Shown here: positions 1 to 8,376 of the stretch, in pieces
How the letters are laid out: every line of letters starts with the position of its first letter
How positions within the stretch are numbered: the stretch's first letter is position 1
Assembly: GCA_018822545.1 (NCBI GenBank)
Contig: JAHJKA010000068.1
Coordinates: 1-64,000, forward strand
Length of the DNA stretch: 64,000 nucleotides
Reading direction: 5' to 3'
Source of the DNA: Pseudomonadota bacterium
GTDB taxonomy: Bacteria > Desulfobacterota > Desulfobulbia > Desulfobulbales > SURF-16
The notes under the pieces: generated by a model
Databases searched by the model: none
The model's input: the letters and a program-made list of their open reading frames with translations, nothing else
What the model was told of the DNA's origin: nothing
Position numbers and translations under genes: made by a program

Positions 1-1180
1 CAACCGTAATCCAAAAGGTTAAGCCAAGATTGGCAGCATCTTCAATGTAATCCATATACATTACGTTTTGTTCACCAGCAGCAATGGCTGCCAGGGCAGC
101 AGTGATGCTCGTGTAAACGGTCTGGCCATTAAGGCCATCAGTTGCGACATCACCAAGTTGTTCAGGATCATTACCAGGTAATACGCCGCGCCAGTTTACC
201 CAGCTACCGTTACATGCCAAACCATTCACATCGTCGCCGGTGTGGGTGCCAACGTGAACGTAGTTGTCGGCGGGGCCGTCGGCGCAGTTGCCCATTATGA
301 TGTTATCGGTGTTGATATTATTATCATCATCATGGTAGATGGCGAGAGGTGCGCCGGCGCTGTTCAGAAAAGTTCCGAAGACATTGGTATAGGGAGAAGA
401 GACACCGTTACTGACGATAAGGTCTTCGACAGCAATCATAGAGAAACTCATGCGCTCCAAAGGATTGAAATACCCTGGCTCCGGATGATAATCGTCAGCC
501 GGTCCGGCCAAGCCCTGGGCGAAATTGGCAGAGAGAATCAGAGGAAGCACGGTGTCGGTTGATACTGGGCTGGTGAAGATTCCACCATTGTCGGTGGAAA
601 ATCCGAGACCGTCGCCGGCAGTCGAGGCAACGAAATTGCCGTTTGCATCCCTGGTTCCAAGCTCGATGGTGTAGGATTCCCACCGATCAGCTGGGGTGCC
701 GTCAGTCAGCTTCTGTTCCATTTTGTAAGTGGTTTTTGGACCGGCAACGACATTAAAGTCAATTTCCAAGGGGGCGGTAACGGTATTCATGACTTTGGCG
801 CGCTTACTGGTCTTCAGATCATCGGTGCACTCTTTTTCTATCCACGTGCTTGGATCATCGGCGACATAATACAACTCGTTGTAACCTGTTGTCATGATGC
901 AGTTAACTTCTGTTAATACTGGAACACCTTTTTTAGTGTACGTGGTTGCTACAGTCTCTCTCACCTGGAGTCCGGGTCCTTTTACGTTGCCCTCTTTCCA
1001 GTTTACTTTACCGTTTGTTACACCATCGGTGTTAAAGATAATATTGCTGTAGGTGGTGTAAGGCACAAAAGGACCTACAGCCATGGTAACATTTGATGTA
1101 TCCCAACCTTCAAGGATACCTGCGTTAGCTGATCCAGCGACCATCAGGCCAAGTGCTGCTGTCAAAATTACTTTCTTCAT
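1..1180 (-). CDS. Exported choice-of-anchor-type surface protein, 5' part only
   Basis: The frame is open from the ATG at 1180 to the left window edge (393 codons seen), so the C-terminus is missing. Residues 1-20 form a Sec signal peptide: a KK start, a hydrophobic core and an AxA-type cleavage site ending SANA. The mature part is rich in Thr, Asn, Gly and aromatic residues with few charges, as in secreted beta-sandwich proteins. The start of the mature part (GILEGWDTSNVTM) and the end of the visible part (LGLTFWITV) resemble what I remember of the 'choice-of-anchor F' family, whose C-terminal sorting tag differs between members. The tag itself lies outside the window. The gene is alone and faces away from the kinase-like gene at 1770. 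The reading frame is certain; the family call is moderate and rests on memory. Confidence 0.6.
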   Translation of the reverse strand, partial: MKKVILTAALGLMVAGSANAGILEGWDTSNVTMAVGPFVPYTTYSNIIFNTDGVTNGKVNWKEGNVKGPGLQVRETVATTYTKKGVPVLTEVNCIMTTGYNELYYVADDPSTWIEKECTDDLKTSKRAKVMNTVTAPLEIDFNVVAGPKTTYKMEQKLTDGTPADRWESYTIELGTRDANGNFVASTAGDGLGFSTDNGGIFTSPVSTDTVLPLILSANFAQGLAGPADDYHPEPGYFNPLERMSFSMIAVEDLIVSNGVSSPYTNVFGTFLNSAGAPLAIYHDDDNNINTDNIIMGNCADGPADNYVHVGTHTGDDVNGLACNGSWVNWRGVLPGNDPEQLGDVATDGLNGQTVYTSITAALAAIAAGEQNVMYMDYIEDAANLGLTFWITV

Positions 1181-1769
1181 GTTCTTAAATTCCACTCCAA
1201 TTACGTTTTCTTCCCATTATGCAAGCCAAAGCTTGCACTCTTCTTTAACATCCTGCAAATTCAGCTTGCAGTACTCGTTCCTAGTTAAAAAAAGGAATGG
1301 CCATTCCTGTAAACGTCTTATTAGAGCCTGTGTGTCTCTGGTATGTGCATCAAGCACAATTACCAGGCATGACTTTTTTTGCTGCCAGAAGACGTTGCTT
1401 ATTCCCCATTGCAACGTTGCAGCCACTGCAAGTTTTTTTTGCATCTTTTTACAGAAAATCGTGACAACTATTTGTTTTTAAAAGAAAATTATTTTTTACC
1501 CATTGGTAAAAAGAGGCGAAAACAGCCGAGAGAGTTGCACCGGCGCGCCCATCAGGTACTGCTGAGCTGACGACCAGTAAATTCCTGCGACAATTCAACA
1601 TGTTACATTTTGTCTAATGTGACAAAATGCCATAGACGCAAGACAATCCCGAACAGCGTCATCTTTTGCAGCCGACGCTCAATCGAGAGGTGAAAAACGC
1701 GACAAAAGAGAAAAATCAGTACATCTCCGCGCCGTCAAAATGCTACGATACTGATGAAGGGAGGGAGCC
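1181..1769. other. Palindrome-rich divergent intergenic region
   Basis: This 589-bp spacer separates two divergent genes and holds no convincing CDS. It has several exact dyads: TGCAAGC-caaa-GCTTGCA (1220-1237, in the 5' leader of the leftward gene), the 16-bp palindrome AGGAATGGCCATTCCT (1293-1308), the 12-bp palindrome TGCAACGTTGCA (1410-1421) and a 9-6-9 inverted repeat at 1606-1629. The density suggests regulatory sites for both genes. No promoter could be assigned with confidence. Confidence 0.5.
1606..1629. promoter_or_regulatory. Candidate dyad operator, CRP/FNR-like geometry
   Basis: CATTTTGTC and GACAAAATG form a perfect 9-bp inverted repeat around a 6-bp spacer. The core TTGTC-N6-GACAA has the spacing used by dimeric CRP/FNR-family regulators. 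It lies about 140 bp upstream of the GTG start of the kinase-like gene at 1770. The dyad is directly visible; the regulator class is an inference from geometry only. Confidence 0.4.
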
Positions 1770-2768
1770 GTGGCCAGCGCAGATATCTTATCCAGAAACG
1801 ACATCATTGATCTCATAACCGCCTACGCCGGCTCCGAGCGGGTGCCGCCTAAGTTCAAGATCATCACCGACACCAGCGATTTTTACCGGGTGGATTATAA
1901 TGATGTGGTACTGCTCGCTGACACGGCGTTTTGGGTAAAGCGCTGTGAAAAGGAGGGCCGCTTTGGTATTGACGAGCAGCCCAAATACTGGGTCCGGCGG
2001 GCCATTGACCTACAGACCGGCGCCACGAAAATCCTCAAACTCGTCTTCCATGAAAAGTTTGACACCAAGATCGGCGACATTGTCATCAAATGCTTCCGCA
2101 GCCCGAAAAAAGAGGCGCGACTTCTGGATCTTGTGGCCGGCCACGACCAGTTCATGCACGGTACCTGGACCCTGGATTCAGCAGGCAATATTATCAGGAT
2201 CCTGGACTTCATTTACGGCCGCACCTTTGACCAGCTTCTTGACGAGTTGGGCAACGACCACCACGATTATTTCCACAACCATTTCCCGAAACTGCTGACC
2301 CATTATCGAGAACTCGTTCGCGCCATAAAATTTCTCCATGACCATGGCGAAAAGCATGGGGACATCCGGCGCGACCATATTATTCTGGATCGTGAACGCC
2401 AGATCTATCGCTGGATCGACTTCGACTACAACTACATGCACGGCGAGTCCATGTTTGGCTTTGACCTGCATGGCCTGGGCAACATTCTCATCTTTCTTGT
2501 CGGCCGCGGCGATATCCTGACCCACGACCTCTACCATCAGCAGCGCCCCCTGTTCGACAGCCTGTGGGGCGAGGACCTCAATATCTCCTACAAGAACCGG
2601 GTGGCGAACCTGGAGAAGATTTTTCCCTATATCCCGGCTTCGCTAAACAGGGTTCTTCTCCACTTTTCCCAGGGCGCAAAAATATTTTACGAAACCACTG
2701 ATCAGATGCTTGCCGACCTTGCCATAGCCCAGGACGACGTAGCAACAGTTACCGGGAGGACATCATGA
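1770..2768 (+). CDS. Divergent protein-kinase-like protein
   Basis: This 332-residue protein has no signal peptide. It shows a degenerate eukaryotic-type kinase fold: a candidate ATP-anchoring lysine near residue 90 (KILKLVF), a possible helix-C glutamate in EARLLDL (about 116), a catalytic-loop equivalent HGDIRRDHI (196-204, HGD in place of HRD) and WIDFDYN (215-221) at the DFG position. The GTG start at 1770 has a purine-rich ribosome site (AAGGGAGGGAG) a few bases upstream. Its stop overlaps the ATG of the UspA gene by 4 bp (2765-2768), so the two are translationally coupled. I infer an ATP-dependent kinase or small-molecule phosphotransferase acting with the stress protein. It could also be a pseudokinase, because the catalytic loop is atypical. 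Confidence 0.6.
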   Translation: MASADILSRNDIIDLITAYAGSERVPPKFKIITDTSDFYRVDYNDVVLLADTAFWVKRCEKEGRFGIDEQPKYWVRRAIDLQTGATKILKLVFHEKFDTKIGDIVIKCFRSPKKEARLLDLVAGHDQFMHGTWTLDSAGNIIRILDFIYGRTFDQLLDELGNDHHDYFHNHFPKLLTHYRELVRAIKFLHDHGEKHGDIRRDHIILDRERQIYRWIDFDYNYMHGESMFGFDLHGLGNILIFLVGRGDILTHDLYHQQRPLFDSLWGEDLNISYKNRVANLEKIFPYIPASLNRVLLHFSQGAKIFYETTDQMLADLAIAQDDVATVTGRTS

Positions 2769-3253
2769 GCGCACAGAACTTCAGCGATATCGGGCGTAGA
2801 GACAGCGAACGCCACCTCTTGGCGGCGGTGGATGAATCGGAAAACTCCAGACGGGCGGTTCTCTATCTTGCCGATTTCTTCGGCGACTACCGAGACGTCT
2901 TTATCACCCTGCTCTCCATCGTCGCCGAACCATCGGAGGATTATTTTGCCACGGAAGGCGAGAGAGCAGAATGGCTCAGCGATAAAAGAACCACCATGGA
3001 CAAAAAGCTTGCTGAGTATCGAGAGATTCTCCTGGGCGCCGGGTTCACGCCCACACAGATTGATGTCCGGCTTGTCATCCGCCCGTGCACCTCCATCGCT
3101 GACGCCATTCTGGAGGAGCAGGACAAGCTGCGCTGCTGCATTGTGGCCGTGGGTCGGCGGGGCTTGAGCCATAACGCCGAGTTTATCCTGGGCTCCACCT
3201 CCAGCAAGATCCTCCACCATGCCAAACATTGCGCCGTGCTGGTGGTGGAGTAA
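2765..3253 (+). CDS. Universal stress protein, UspA family
   Basis: A single-domain Usp of 162 residues, cytoplasmic. It starts with a beta-strand and Asp (LLAAVDES, about residues 18-25) and ends with the ATP-binding signature of the UspFG/MJ0577 type: G-R-R-G then nine residues then GST (GLSHNAEFILGSTSSK, about 137-152), followed by the usual VLVVE terminal strand. Usp proteins bind ATP and act in stress resistance. It is coupled to the kinase-like gene by a 4-bp overlap and ends 35 bp from the convergent P-type ATPase gene, whose own operon also carries a Usp. Confidence 0.9.
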   Translation: MSAQNFSDIGRRDSERHLLAAVDESENSRRAVLYLADFFGDYRDVFITLLSIVAEPSEDYFATEGERAEWLSDKRTTMDKKLAEYREILLGAGFTPTQIDVRLVIRPCTSIADAILEEQDKLRCCIVAVGRRGLSHNAEFILGSTSSKILHHAKHCAVLVVE

Positions 3254-3288
3254 AGCAAACCTTCGGCTCCTTGCTTGTCTCCCCAGAA

Positions 3289-6024
3289 TCACTCCGTCCC
3301 GGCGTGGCCCCTCATGGTCTGCTCCCGGGCCACCAGAAAATGCTTACGCAGATAATCGGCCCCGAAAATGAGAATAATGCCGAACCAGGCCAGGAAATAG
3401 ACGGCGAGCGGCACAGGGCCGGTGTTAAGAACCTTCTGCAGGGGGGGGAAATAGAGGGTGGCCCAGGAAAAAACAACCTGAATGGCTATACCGAAAAGGA
3501 GCAGGTGGTTGGTGAAAATGCCCCGATCAAGACCTGAACGCCGTGAGAAACGCCGCCCCAAAAGATTACCAATCTGCATGAGGAGTATGGTGGCCAGGGC
3601 AATACCCATGGCTGATCGATAGAGGGGGTCATGGCTGGCCAGCTCATCACCATACTGCCAGCCACCAGCGATGAGTACGTAGAAAAAAAGACCCAGCGAC
3701 CAGAGTCCTTCCAGTAACCCGAGGAAGAGATAACTGTGGCAGATCAGGGCCGGAGTCAGCAGACCCTGGCCCTGAGCACGAGGTGGCCGGTTCATGGTTT
3801 CCTTGTCCGGCGGCTCCTGGCCCAAGGCCATGGAGGGGATAATGTCGGTGCCCAGGTCGATGGACAGAATCTGAATGACATTCAAGGCCAGAGGGACCGG
3901 AAAGAGGATATAAAGCAGATAGGGTAGGATCTCCGGGCCGTTACTGACCAGGACATAGTTGGTGAATTTCTTGATATTGTCAAACACCGTCCTGCCCTCT
4001 TCGATACCAGCGACAATGGAGGCGAAATTATCGTCAAGAAGAATGATCTGAGCCGATTCCCGGGCCACATCCGTGCCCTGCTTGCCCATGGCGATCCCGA
4101 CATCGGCCGCCTTTAAGGCCGGGGCATCGTTGACACCGTCGCCGGTCATGGCGACAATCTTATCCATACTCTTTAGGGCCATGACAATTTTCATCTTCTG
4201 CTCAGGAGAAGTCCGGGCAAAGACCCGGACTCCCTGTTCAAGACGCCCCACCAGCCCGGCTTCGGTCAGGTCGGCAAGGACATCACCGGTGATGACCTGC
4301 TCTTCGCTCTTCCCACCCACAACAATACCGCTTTTGGCGGCAATGGCCAGGGCCGTGTCTGGATGGTCACCGGTGATCAGGATAACCTCAATCCCTGCCC
4401 TATGACATTTTTTCACCGCCCCCGGCACCTCTGGCCGCAGCGGATCCTCGATGCCGATAAAACAAGCCAAAGTCAGCCCCACCTCGAAGCCGGACTGCTC
4501 CATCGCGCCGTTTTCAAACTGCTCGTCATCCCGTAGTTCTTTCCAGGCCAGAGCAATCACCCGCAGCCCCCGCCCGGCCATGGCCCGCATCACCTCTTCA
4601 GCTTCAGCAAGGGTAGTCTGATCAGCAACACGAGCCCTATCTTCTTGAGAGCCGTCCACGGCCTGGACCGCTATATTACTGAGCATTGGACTGATGGCCT
4701 CAAAAGCGCCCTTGACCACAAAAAACTGCTGGCCCTCCTTTTGAAGGATACCAGCGGAGCGCCGTTTTTCCACATCAAAGACAAAGTTGTGAATCACCGC
4801 AGCCTGGGCAACCGCGAGATCGCCACCCAACCCCCTTATCTTCAGAGCCACTGCCACATCCAAAGGATCACCGGAAAGACCCAGCTCGGCCTCATGCACC
4901 TCGGAGGCGGCCAGGGCCAGACCAAGCAAGCGTCGTTTGTCTTCATCTTCCCAGGCCTTGCCCGACTGCGGCACGACAAGTTCAGTGATGGTCAGGAGAT
5001 TTTCGGTGAGGGTGCCGGTCTTATCCGAGCAGATGACATGGATGGCGCCCAGGGCCTCAACAGCGCTCAAGCTCTTGACCAATACATTCTTCTTGGCCAT
5101 GCGCAGGCTGCCCATGGCCAGTGACAAAGTAAAGGTGGGCAACAGCCCCTCAGGGACATTGGCGACAATGATCCCCATCATAAAAACAAGATTGACCCAC
5201 AGGGGCCGATCCCGGCTTACGCCGTAGAAGAAAAAGCCAAGGCCCATGACCACGGCAATGATGGTGAGCACCCTAACCATGTGTGCCGTCTCACGCTCAA
5301 GGGGGGAGGCCTCCCGTTTGATGGACTGGGAGAGATGGGCCACTTTCCCAAATTCGGTACGCAGCCCAGTGGCAAAAACCACGCCCCGACCGCTGCCACG
5401 GACCACGCTGCAACCGGCAAAGGCGACATTATCACTCTCGGCGAGCCTTTTCTGGCAGAGTTCATAGTGCAGGGCGCAGGGGTTGGCCTCGCCGGTGAGA
5501 GGCGCGTTATTAACCAACAAGCCCTCGGCCTCGACAAGGCGGGCATCGGCTGGGATCTTATCACCTTCGGTGAAGTGCAACACATCGCCAGGCACAAGGC
5601 CTTCGGCCGCGATTTTGCTCCGCTGGCCATCGCGCTCCACCTCAACCAACTGAGGCAGGAACTTCCGCAGGGCCTCCATGGCCCGCTCCGCCCGGTACTC
5701 CTGGATAAAGCTGAAAAAGGCGTTGAGCAGAGCCACCACGGCCAGGGCCCAACCCAGGATATTCATGCTCTCGCCGGGATTCAGGCCATGGGCCACAAAG
5801 CAGATAACGGCAGAGACCATGAGCAGAATGGTGAAGAAGTTGGTGAACTGCTTGCTGAAGCTGCGCACCAGCTTCCAGGGGTCAGCGATCTCCAGGGAAT
5901 TAGGCCCCACCTGGAGCAGGCGTTCCTCCACCTCAGCGGTGTTGAGACCTTGAGGACGGCTGTGGAGCACAGCGTAAACCCGCTGGGGGGTAAGGTGCTG
6001 GATTTGATGGGGGCCTTGGTTCAT
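3289..6024 (-). CDS. P-type cation ATPase, Na+/K+-ATPase-like (P2)
   Basis: A 911-residue integral membrane pump. Landmarks in order: N-terminal cation-ATPase domain; actuator loop with LTGEA (about 176-180); M4 motif VANVPEGLL (about 287-295); phosphorylation site DKTGTLT with catalytic Asp334; TGDHPDTA; hinge TGDGVNDAP; M5 SNGPEILPY; M6 IDLGTDIIPSMALGQE. The M4, M5 and M6 motifs resemble animal Na+/K+-ATPase alpha subunits more than SERCA, and the acidic cation-binding positions appear kept. Family knowledge says it exports Na+ or Ca2+ and may import K+ or H+; the true ion is not shown by sequence. It overlaps the upstream tandem Usp gene by 4 bp, so pump and stress protein are one transcript. 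Confidence 0.93.
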   Translation of the reverse strand: MNQGPHQIQHLTPQRVYAVLHSRPQGLNTAEVEERLLQVGPNSLEIADPWKLVRSFSKQFTNFFTILLMVSAVICFVAHGLNPGESMNILGWALAVVALLNAFFSFIQEYRAERAMEALRKFLPQLVEVERDGQRSKIAAEGLVPGDVLHFTEGDKIPADARLVEAEGLLVNNAPLTGEANPCALHYELCQKRLAESDNVAFAGCSVVRGSGRGVVFATGLRTEFGKVAHLSQSIKREASPLERETAHMVRVLTIIAVVMGLGFFFYGVSRDRPLWVNLVFMMGIIVANVPEGLLPTFTLSLAMGSLRMAKKNVLVKSLSAVEALGAIHVICSDKTGTLTENLLTITELVVPQSGKAWEDEDKRRLLGLALAASEVHEAELGLSGDPLDVAVALKIRGLGGDLAVAQAAVIHNFVFDVEKRRSAGILQKEGQQFFVVKGAFEAISPMLSNIAVQAVDGSQEDRARVADQTTLAEAEEVMRAMAGRGLRVIALAWKELRDDEQFENGAMEQSGFEVGLTLACFIGIEDPLRPEVPGAVKKCHRAGIEVILITGDHPDTALAIAAKSGIVVGGKSEEQVITGDVLADLTEAGLVGRLEQGVRVFARTSPEQKMKIVMALKSMDKIVAMTGDGVNDAPALKAADVGIAMGKQGTDVARESAQIILLDDNFASIVAGIEEGRTVFDNIKKFTNYVLVSNGPEILPYLLYILFPVPLALNVIQILSIDLGTDIIPSMALGQEPPDKETMNRPPRAQGQGLLTPALICHSYLFLGLLEGLWSLGLFFYVLIAGGWQYGDELASHDPLYRSAMGIALATILLMQIGNLLGRRFSRRSGLDRGIFTNHLLLFGIAIQVVFSWATLYFPPLQKVLNTGPVPLAVYFLAWFGIILIFGADYLRKHFLVAREQTMRGHAGTE

Positions 6025-6863
6025 ATCTTCCGATAGATGCCGACGTCGCAGGGGGTTTCGCGGAGGATCTGCTCAATCTTGTTGCCATAGAAATACCGGG
6101 ATGGCAGATTACGGTCCGAGGTGCCCATGATGATCATCTGGGTCTTCAGCTTACTGGCCTGAATGAGAATTGCCTTCACCCAGTCATCAGAGAGAATCAC
6201 CTTGCCGTCAATATGGAGAGTGGTGTCGCTGAGTTGTTCCCTGATGTCGACCAGAATACCATTGAGGTAGTTCATCCCCTTCAGATGCAGAGCCCTGGAC
6301 TTGGTGACCGACATATATTGAAACCAAAAGGAACTGACCTCCATGACCCGCAGGAGATGAAGACAGTCCACCTCCGGAGCCAGCAGGCGAAAAAACTCCA
6401 TGGCGGCCTTAAAACCCTGTGGGTGACCAGAAAGAGGAAAGAGGAGATCCCGAGGCGCCCCCAGCAACCCGGGCTTGACCACCCGAATGGCCATGGCATC
6501 AAACAGCTTCCGCCGCAACAGGCTCTCCGAGACAGTTCCGGCCAGAAAGCCCTTACCCCGTGAGGTTATACGCACCCCGCAGACACAGAGGCTGCCGGGG
6601 CCAGGGGGGATTGCCGAAAGCAGGGAGGAAGTGACATTCTTAACCAGGGGCAAGATCAGCTGGTCGAATTCCACACCGAGAATTCTGGCCTCTTCTGCAA
6701 CCGCCGTGATCTTGGCGGCGATACTTTCCCGCGAGTAAGTGCCGTCCTCTATATGAATAAGGCAAAGGGGGCAACCGGCGTGGAGGGCCATATTCAGGGC
6801 ATAACGGGCAACCCAATCGGCATTGATGGAACCATCGTAGGCCAGAGAGATTTTCAGGCTCAT
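6021..6863 (-). CDS. Tandem-domain universal stress protein
   Basis: 280 residues made of two Usp domains. Domain 1 starts KISLAYDGS with a loop ending GFLAGTVSESLLRR (about 117-130). Domain 2 starts near residue 140 and ends MGTSDRNLPSRYFYGNKIEQ, a degenerate form of the GxxG-x9-G(S/T) ATP site. It is the first gene of a two-gene unit with the P-type ATPase (ATGA overlap at 6021-6024), which suggests that it senses or modulates pump activity. Usp domains fused to or next to ion transporters are common; a specific role is inference. Confidence 0.85.
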   Translation of the reverse strand: MSLKISLAYDGSINADWVARYALNMALHAGCPLCLIHIEDGTYSRESIAAKITAVAEEARILGVEFDQLILPLVKNVTSSLLSAIPPGPGSLCVCGVRITSRGKGFLAGTVSESLLRRKLFDAMAIRVVKPGLLGAPRDLLFPLSGHPQGFKAAMEFFRLLAPEVDCLHLLRVMEVSSFWFQYMSVTKSRALHLKGMNYLNGILVDIREQLSDTTLHIDGKVILSDDWVKAILIQASKLKTQMIIMGTSDRNLPSRYFYGNKIEQILRETPCDVGIYRKI

Positions 6864-6983
6864 GGGCGGCGACCTTTGAGAGGAAGTTTCTAACCAAAGA
6901 AAACGAGATCCTAAGCAATCTTCGCGAATCGCCCACTGGATGTCAAGATCGATGGAGGGCCACGGGCAGAGCGGCCCAGGCTG

Positions 6984-7535
6984 TCAGCACTTCGCCAGGC
7001 TACCAAAAAACTGGGGTTGATGGAAATCAGGCCTCTCCCCCGGCACCGGAAAGGCGGCCTGATAGCGGCGGCTGGAGCCGTGACCGTGAATGGCATAGGC
7101 ATTGGCGTGGCTCAGGGGCAGGGGCAACTGGTCAACGGGCAAGATCAAGGTGGCCTGCCAGCGCGTACCCTTGATGCGGATCTCAACATGGCTGGGCTGC
7201 AGCCTCTTTTTGACCTGCCGGATACCGGCAAGAAGTAAGATGAGATAATGGCCATGGGGGCCAATTTCAATCTCAAGATACTGGCCAGCAGCACCTAGCA
7301 GGAAAAGCTCCACCACCTCATATTCCCACAAGCCATCAAGTTCGCCGATGGGTGCAGCAGGGGCCTGATCGTTATGAAAAGGAGCGTTGACCTCGACCTG
7401 TAGACCTTTATTGCTGACGCAAAAAAATACCTGCGTTTTTTCACGTTCTTTCAAAATGTTACCATCCCAGGTCTTCTCAATTTCAAGACGGCCATTTTGG
7501 TTTAAAAAATCATTGCTGTTTATGTCTGATCCCAT
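6984..7535 (-). CDS. UPF0462-like (C4orf33 family) protein
   Basis: 183 residues, no signal peptide or membrane segment. Marks that I associate with the UPF0462 family: WDGNILKE near the N-terminus (about 23-30), VNAPFHNDQAP (about 53-63), the strongly conserved LWEYEVVELFLL (about 70-81), YLEIEIGPHGHYLILLL (about 85-101), YAIHG (about 151-155) and a terminal PDFHQPQFF. The fold should be a beta-sandwich related to DOMON/CBM9-like domains. The biochemical function is unknown. It lies 120 bp upstream of the tandem Usp on the same strand. The ATG at 7535 has only a weak ribosome site. Confidence 0.65.
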   Translation of the reverse strand: MGSDINSNDFLNQNGRLEIEKTWDGNILKEREKTQVFFCVSNKGLQVEVNAPFHNDQAPAAPIGELDGLWEYEVVELFLLGAAGQYLEIEIGPHGHYLILLLAGIRQVKKRLQPSHVEIRIKGTRWQATLILPVDQLPLPLSHANAYAIHGHGSSRRYQAAFPVPGERPDFHQPQFFGSLAKC

Positions 7536-7836
7536 CTACGTGGTACCTGTGCTTAAAGATTTCATCATTATATGTATCAACTCTGAAACGACCGTCATGA
7601 ACCTGCCGTTCACACCCCAACCCTTTTTACCAAAATCAGCTCAGGGAGACAAAAGTCTTTGCCTTACCAAGCGAAGCCTTGCGAAAAATCATAACCGAAT
7701 ATGACTTTTTGCCAATCCGGCAAAATATCTATGGATGAAATTGTCCCCAGCGAGTAAAAAGTGTGCTCAACTTTACCATAACCTCTTCAAAAGAGATTTC
7801 CTCGCTTTTGGCGGGAAAATAGAAGGAGCCCTCATC
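7536..7836. other. Intergenic spacer between divergent genes
   Basis: About 300 bp separating the UPF0462-like gene (leftward) from the small gene at 7837 (rightward). I see no CDS, hairpin or clear promoter motif. An in-frame upstream ATG at 7735 would lengthen the next gene, but the ribosome site favours 7837. Confidence 0.4.
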
Positions 7837-8262
7837 ATGCCTTACGCCCACAATCCATACGGTTCAGGTGACCGTGCCGTTCGTTCCATTGATCGTAATC
7901 GCGAAAAGGAACGGCGGGTCATGCTCAAACTAGCCCAGAAGCATGCTGACGAGCTGGCCACCCGCCTTGTCCAACGCCTGCTGGACGCCCATATCATGGA
8001 AACAAGCAACGTCGATGCCATTCGCACCCATTTCAGCGCCCTGTTCCAGAAAATGCGCGACATGGATGAGTTTGATCTGCAGTACAAGATTGCCCCCTTA
8101 AGACAGCTGGCCGCCGATCCCAACTTCCTCTCCCTATACGTGACCCAGCATATTATTGAAGATCTTATCGATAATCAGAACATTATTGATATCTTTGGTG
8201 ATGACCAGGAAATCTTTCTTGCCGTTGATTCCGTTATGGATAAGCTGCGACCACCCGAATAA
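7837..8262 (+). CDS. Hypothetical alpha-helical protein
   Basis: 141 residues with no recognised family. The start ATG at 7837 is chosen because AGAAGGAG lies just upstream; a longer frame from 7735 adds 34 residues with no such site. The protein is charged and helical: a basic segment near the N-terminus (RSIDRNREKERR), then amphipathic helices and an acidic stretch (IIDIFGDDQEIFLAVD) near the C-terminus. It has no signal peptide, membrane span or cysteine cluster. It precedes the radical SAM gene, separated by an inverted repeat. Function unknown. Confidence 0.6.
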   Translation: MPYAHNPYGSGDRAVRSIDRNREKERRVMLKLAQKHADELATRLVQRLLDAHIMETSNVDAIRTHFSALFQKMRDMDEFDLQYKIAPLRQLAADPNFLSLYVTQHIIEDLIDNQNIIDIFGDDQEIFLAVDSVMDKLRPPE

Positions 8263-8283
8263 ATTTTTTTCTGCAATGCACCC

Positions 8284-8341
8284 CGAAGGGCACGAAGATC
8301 ACGAAGAGTTTATCATAACTTCCTGGTCTTCGTGCCCTTCG
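8284..8341. repeat. Dispersed inverted repeat, copy 1 (GAAGGGCACGAAG type)
   Basis: Left arm CGAAGGGCACGAAGA (8284-8298) pairs with right arm TCTTCGTGCCCTTCG (8327-8341), a perfect 15-bp match around a 28-bp loop. The spacer just after a stop codon and the TTTTACCACC flank on the right match the other copies in this window (11523 and 24315). It could act as a transcript-end hairpin for the gene ending at 8262, although no T-tract follows directly. Confidence 0.7.
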
Positions 8342-8376
8342 TGTTTTACCACCTCAAAATCTGCTCATCCCTAACC

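Noticed and set aside
1083..1481. 132-residue plus-strand frame
   Set aside because: Overlaps the signal-peptide start of the leftward gene and the palindromic spacer; no ribosome site or domain.
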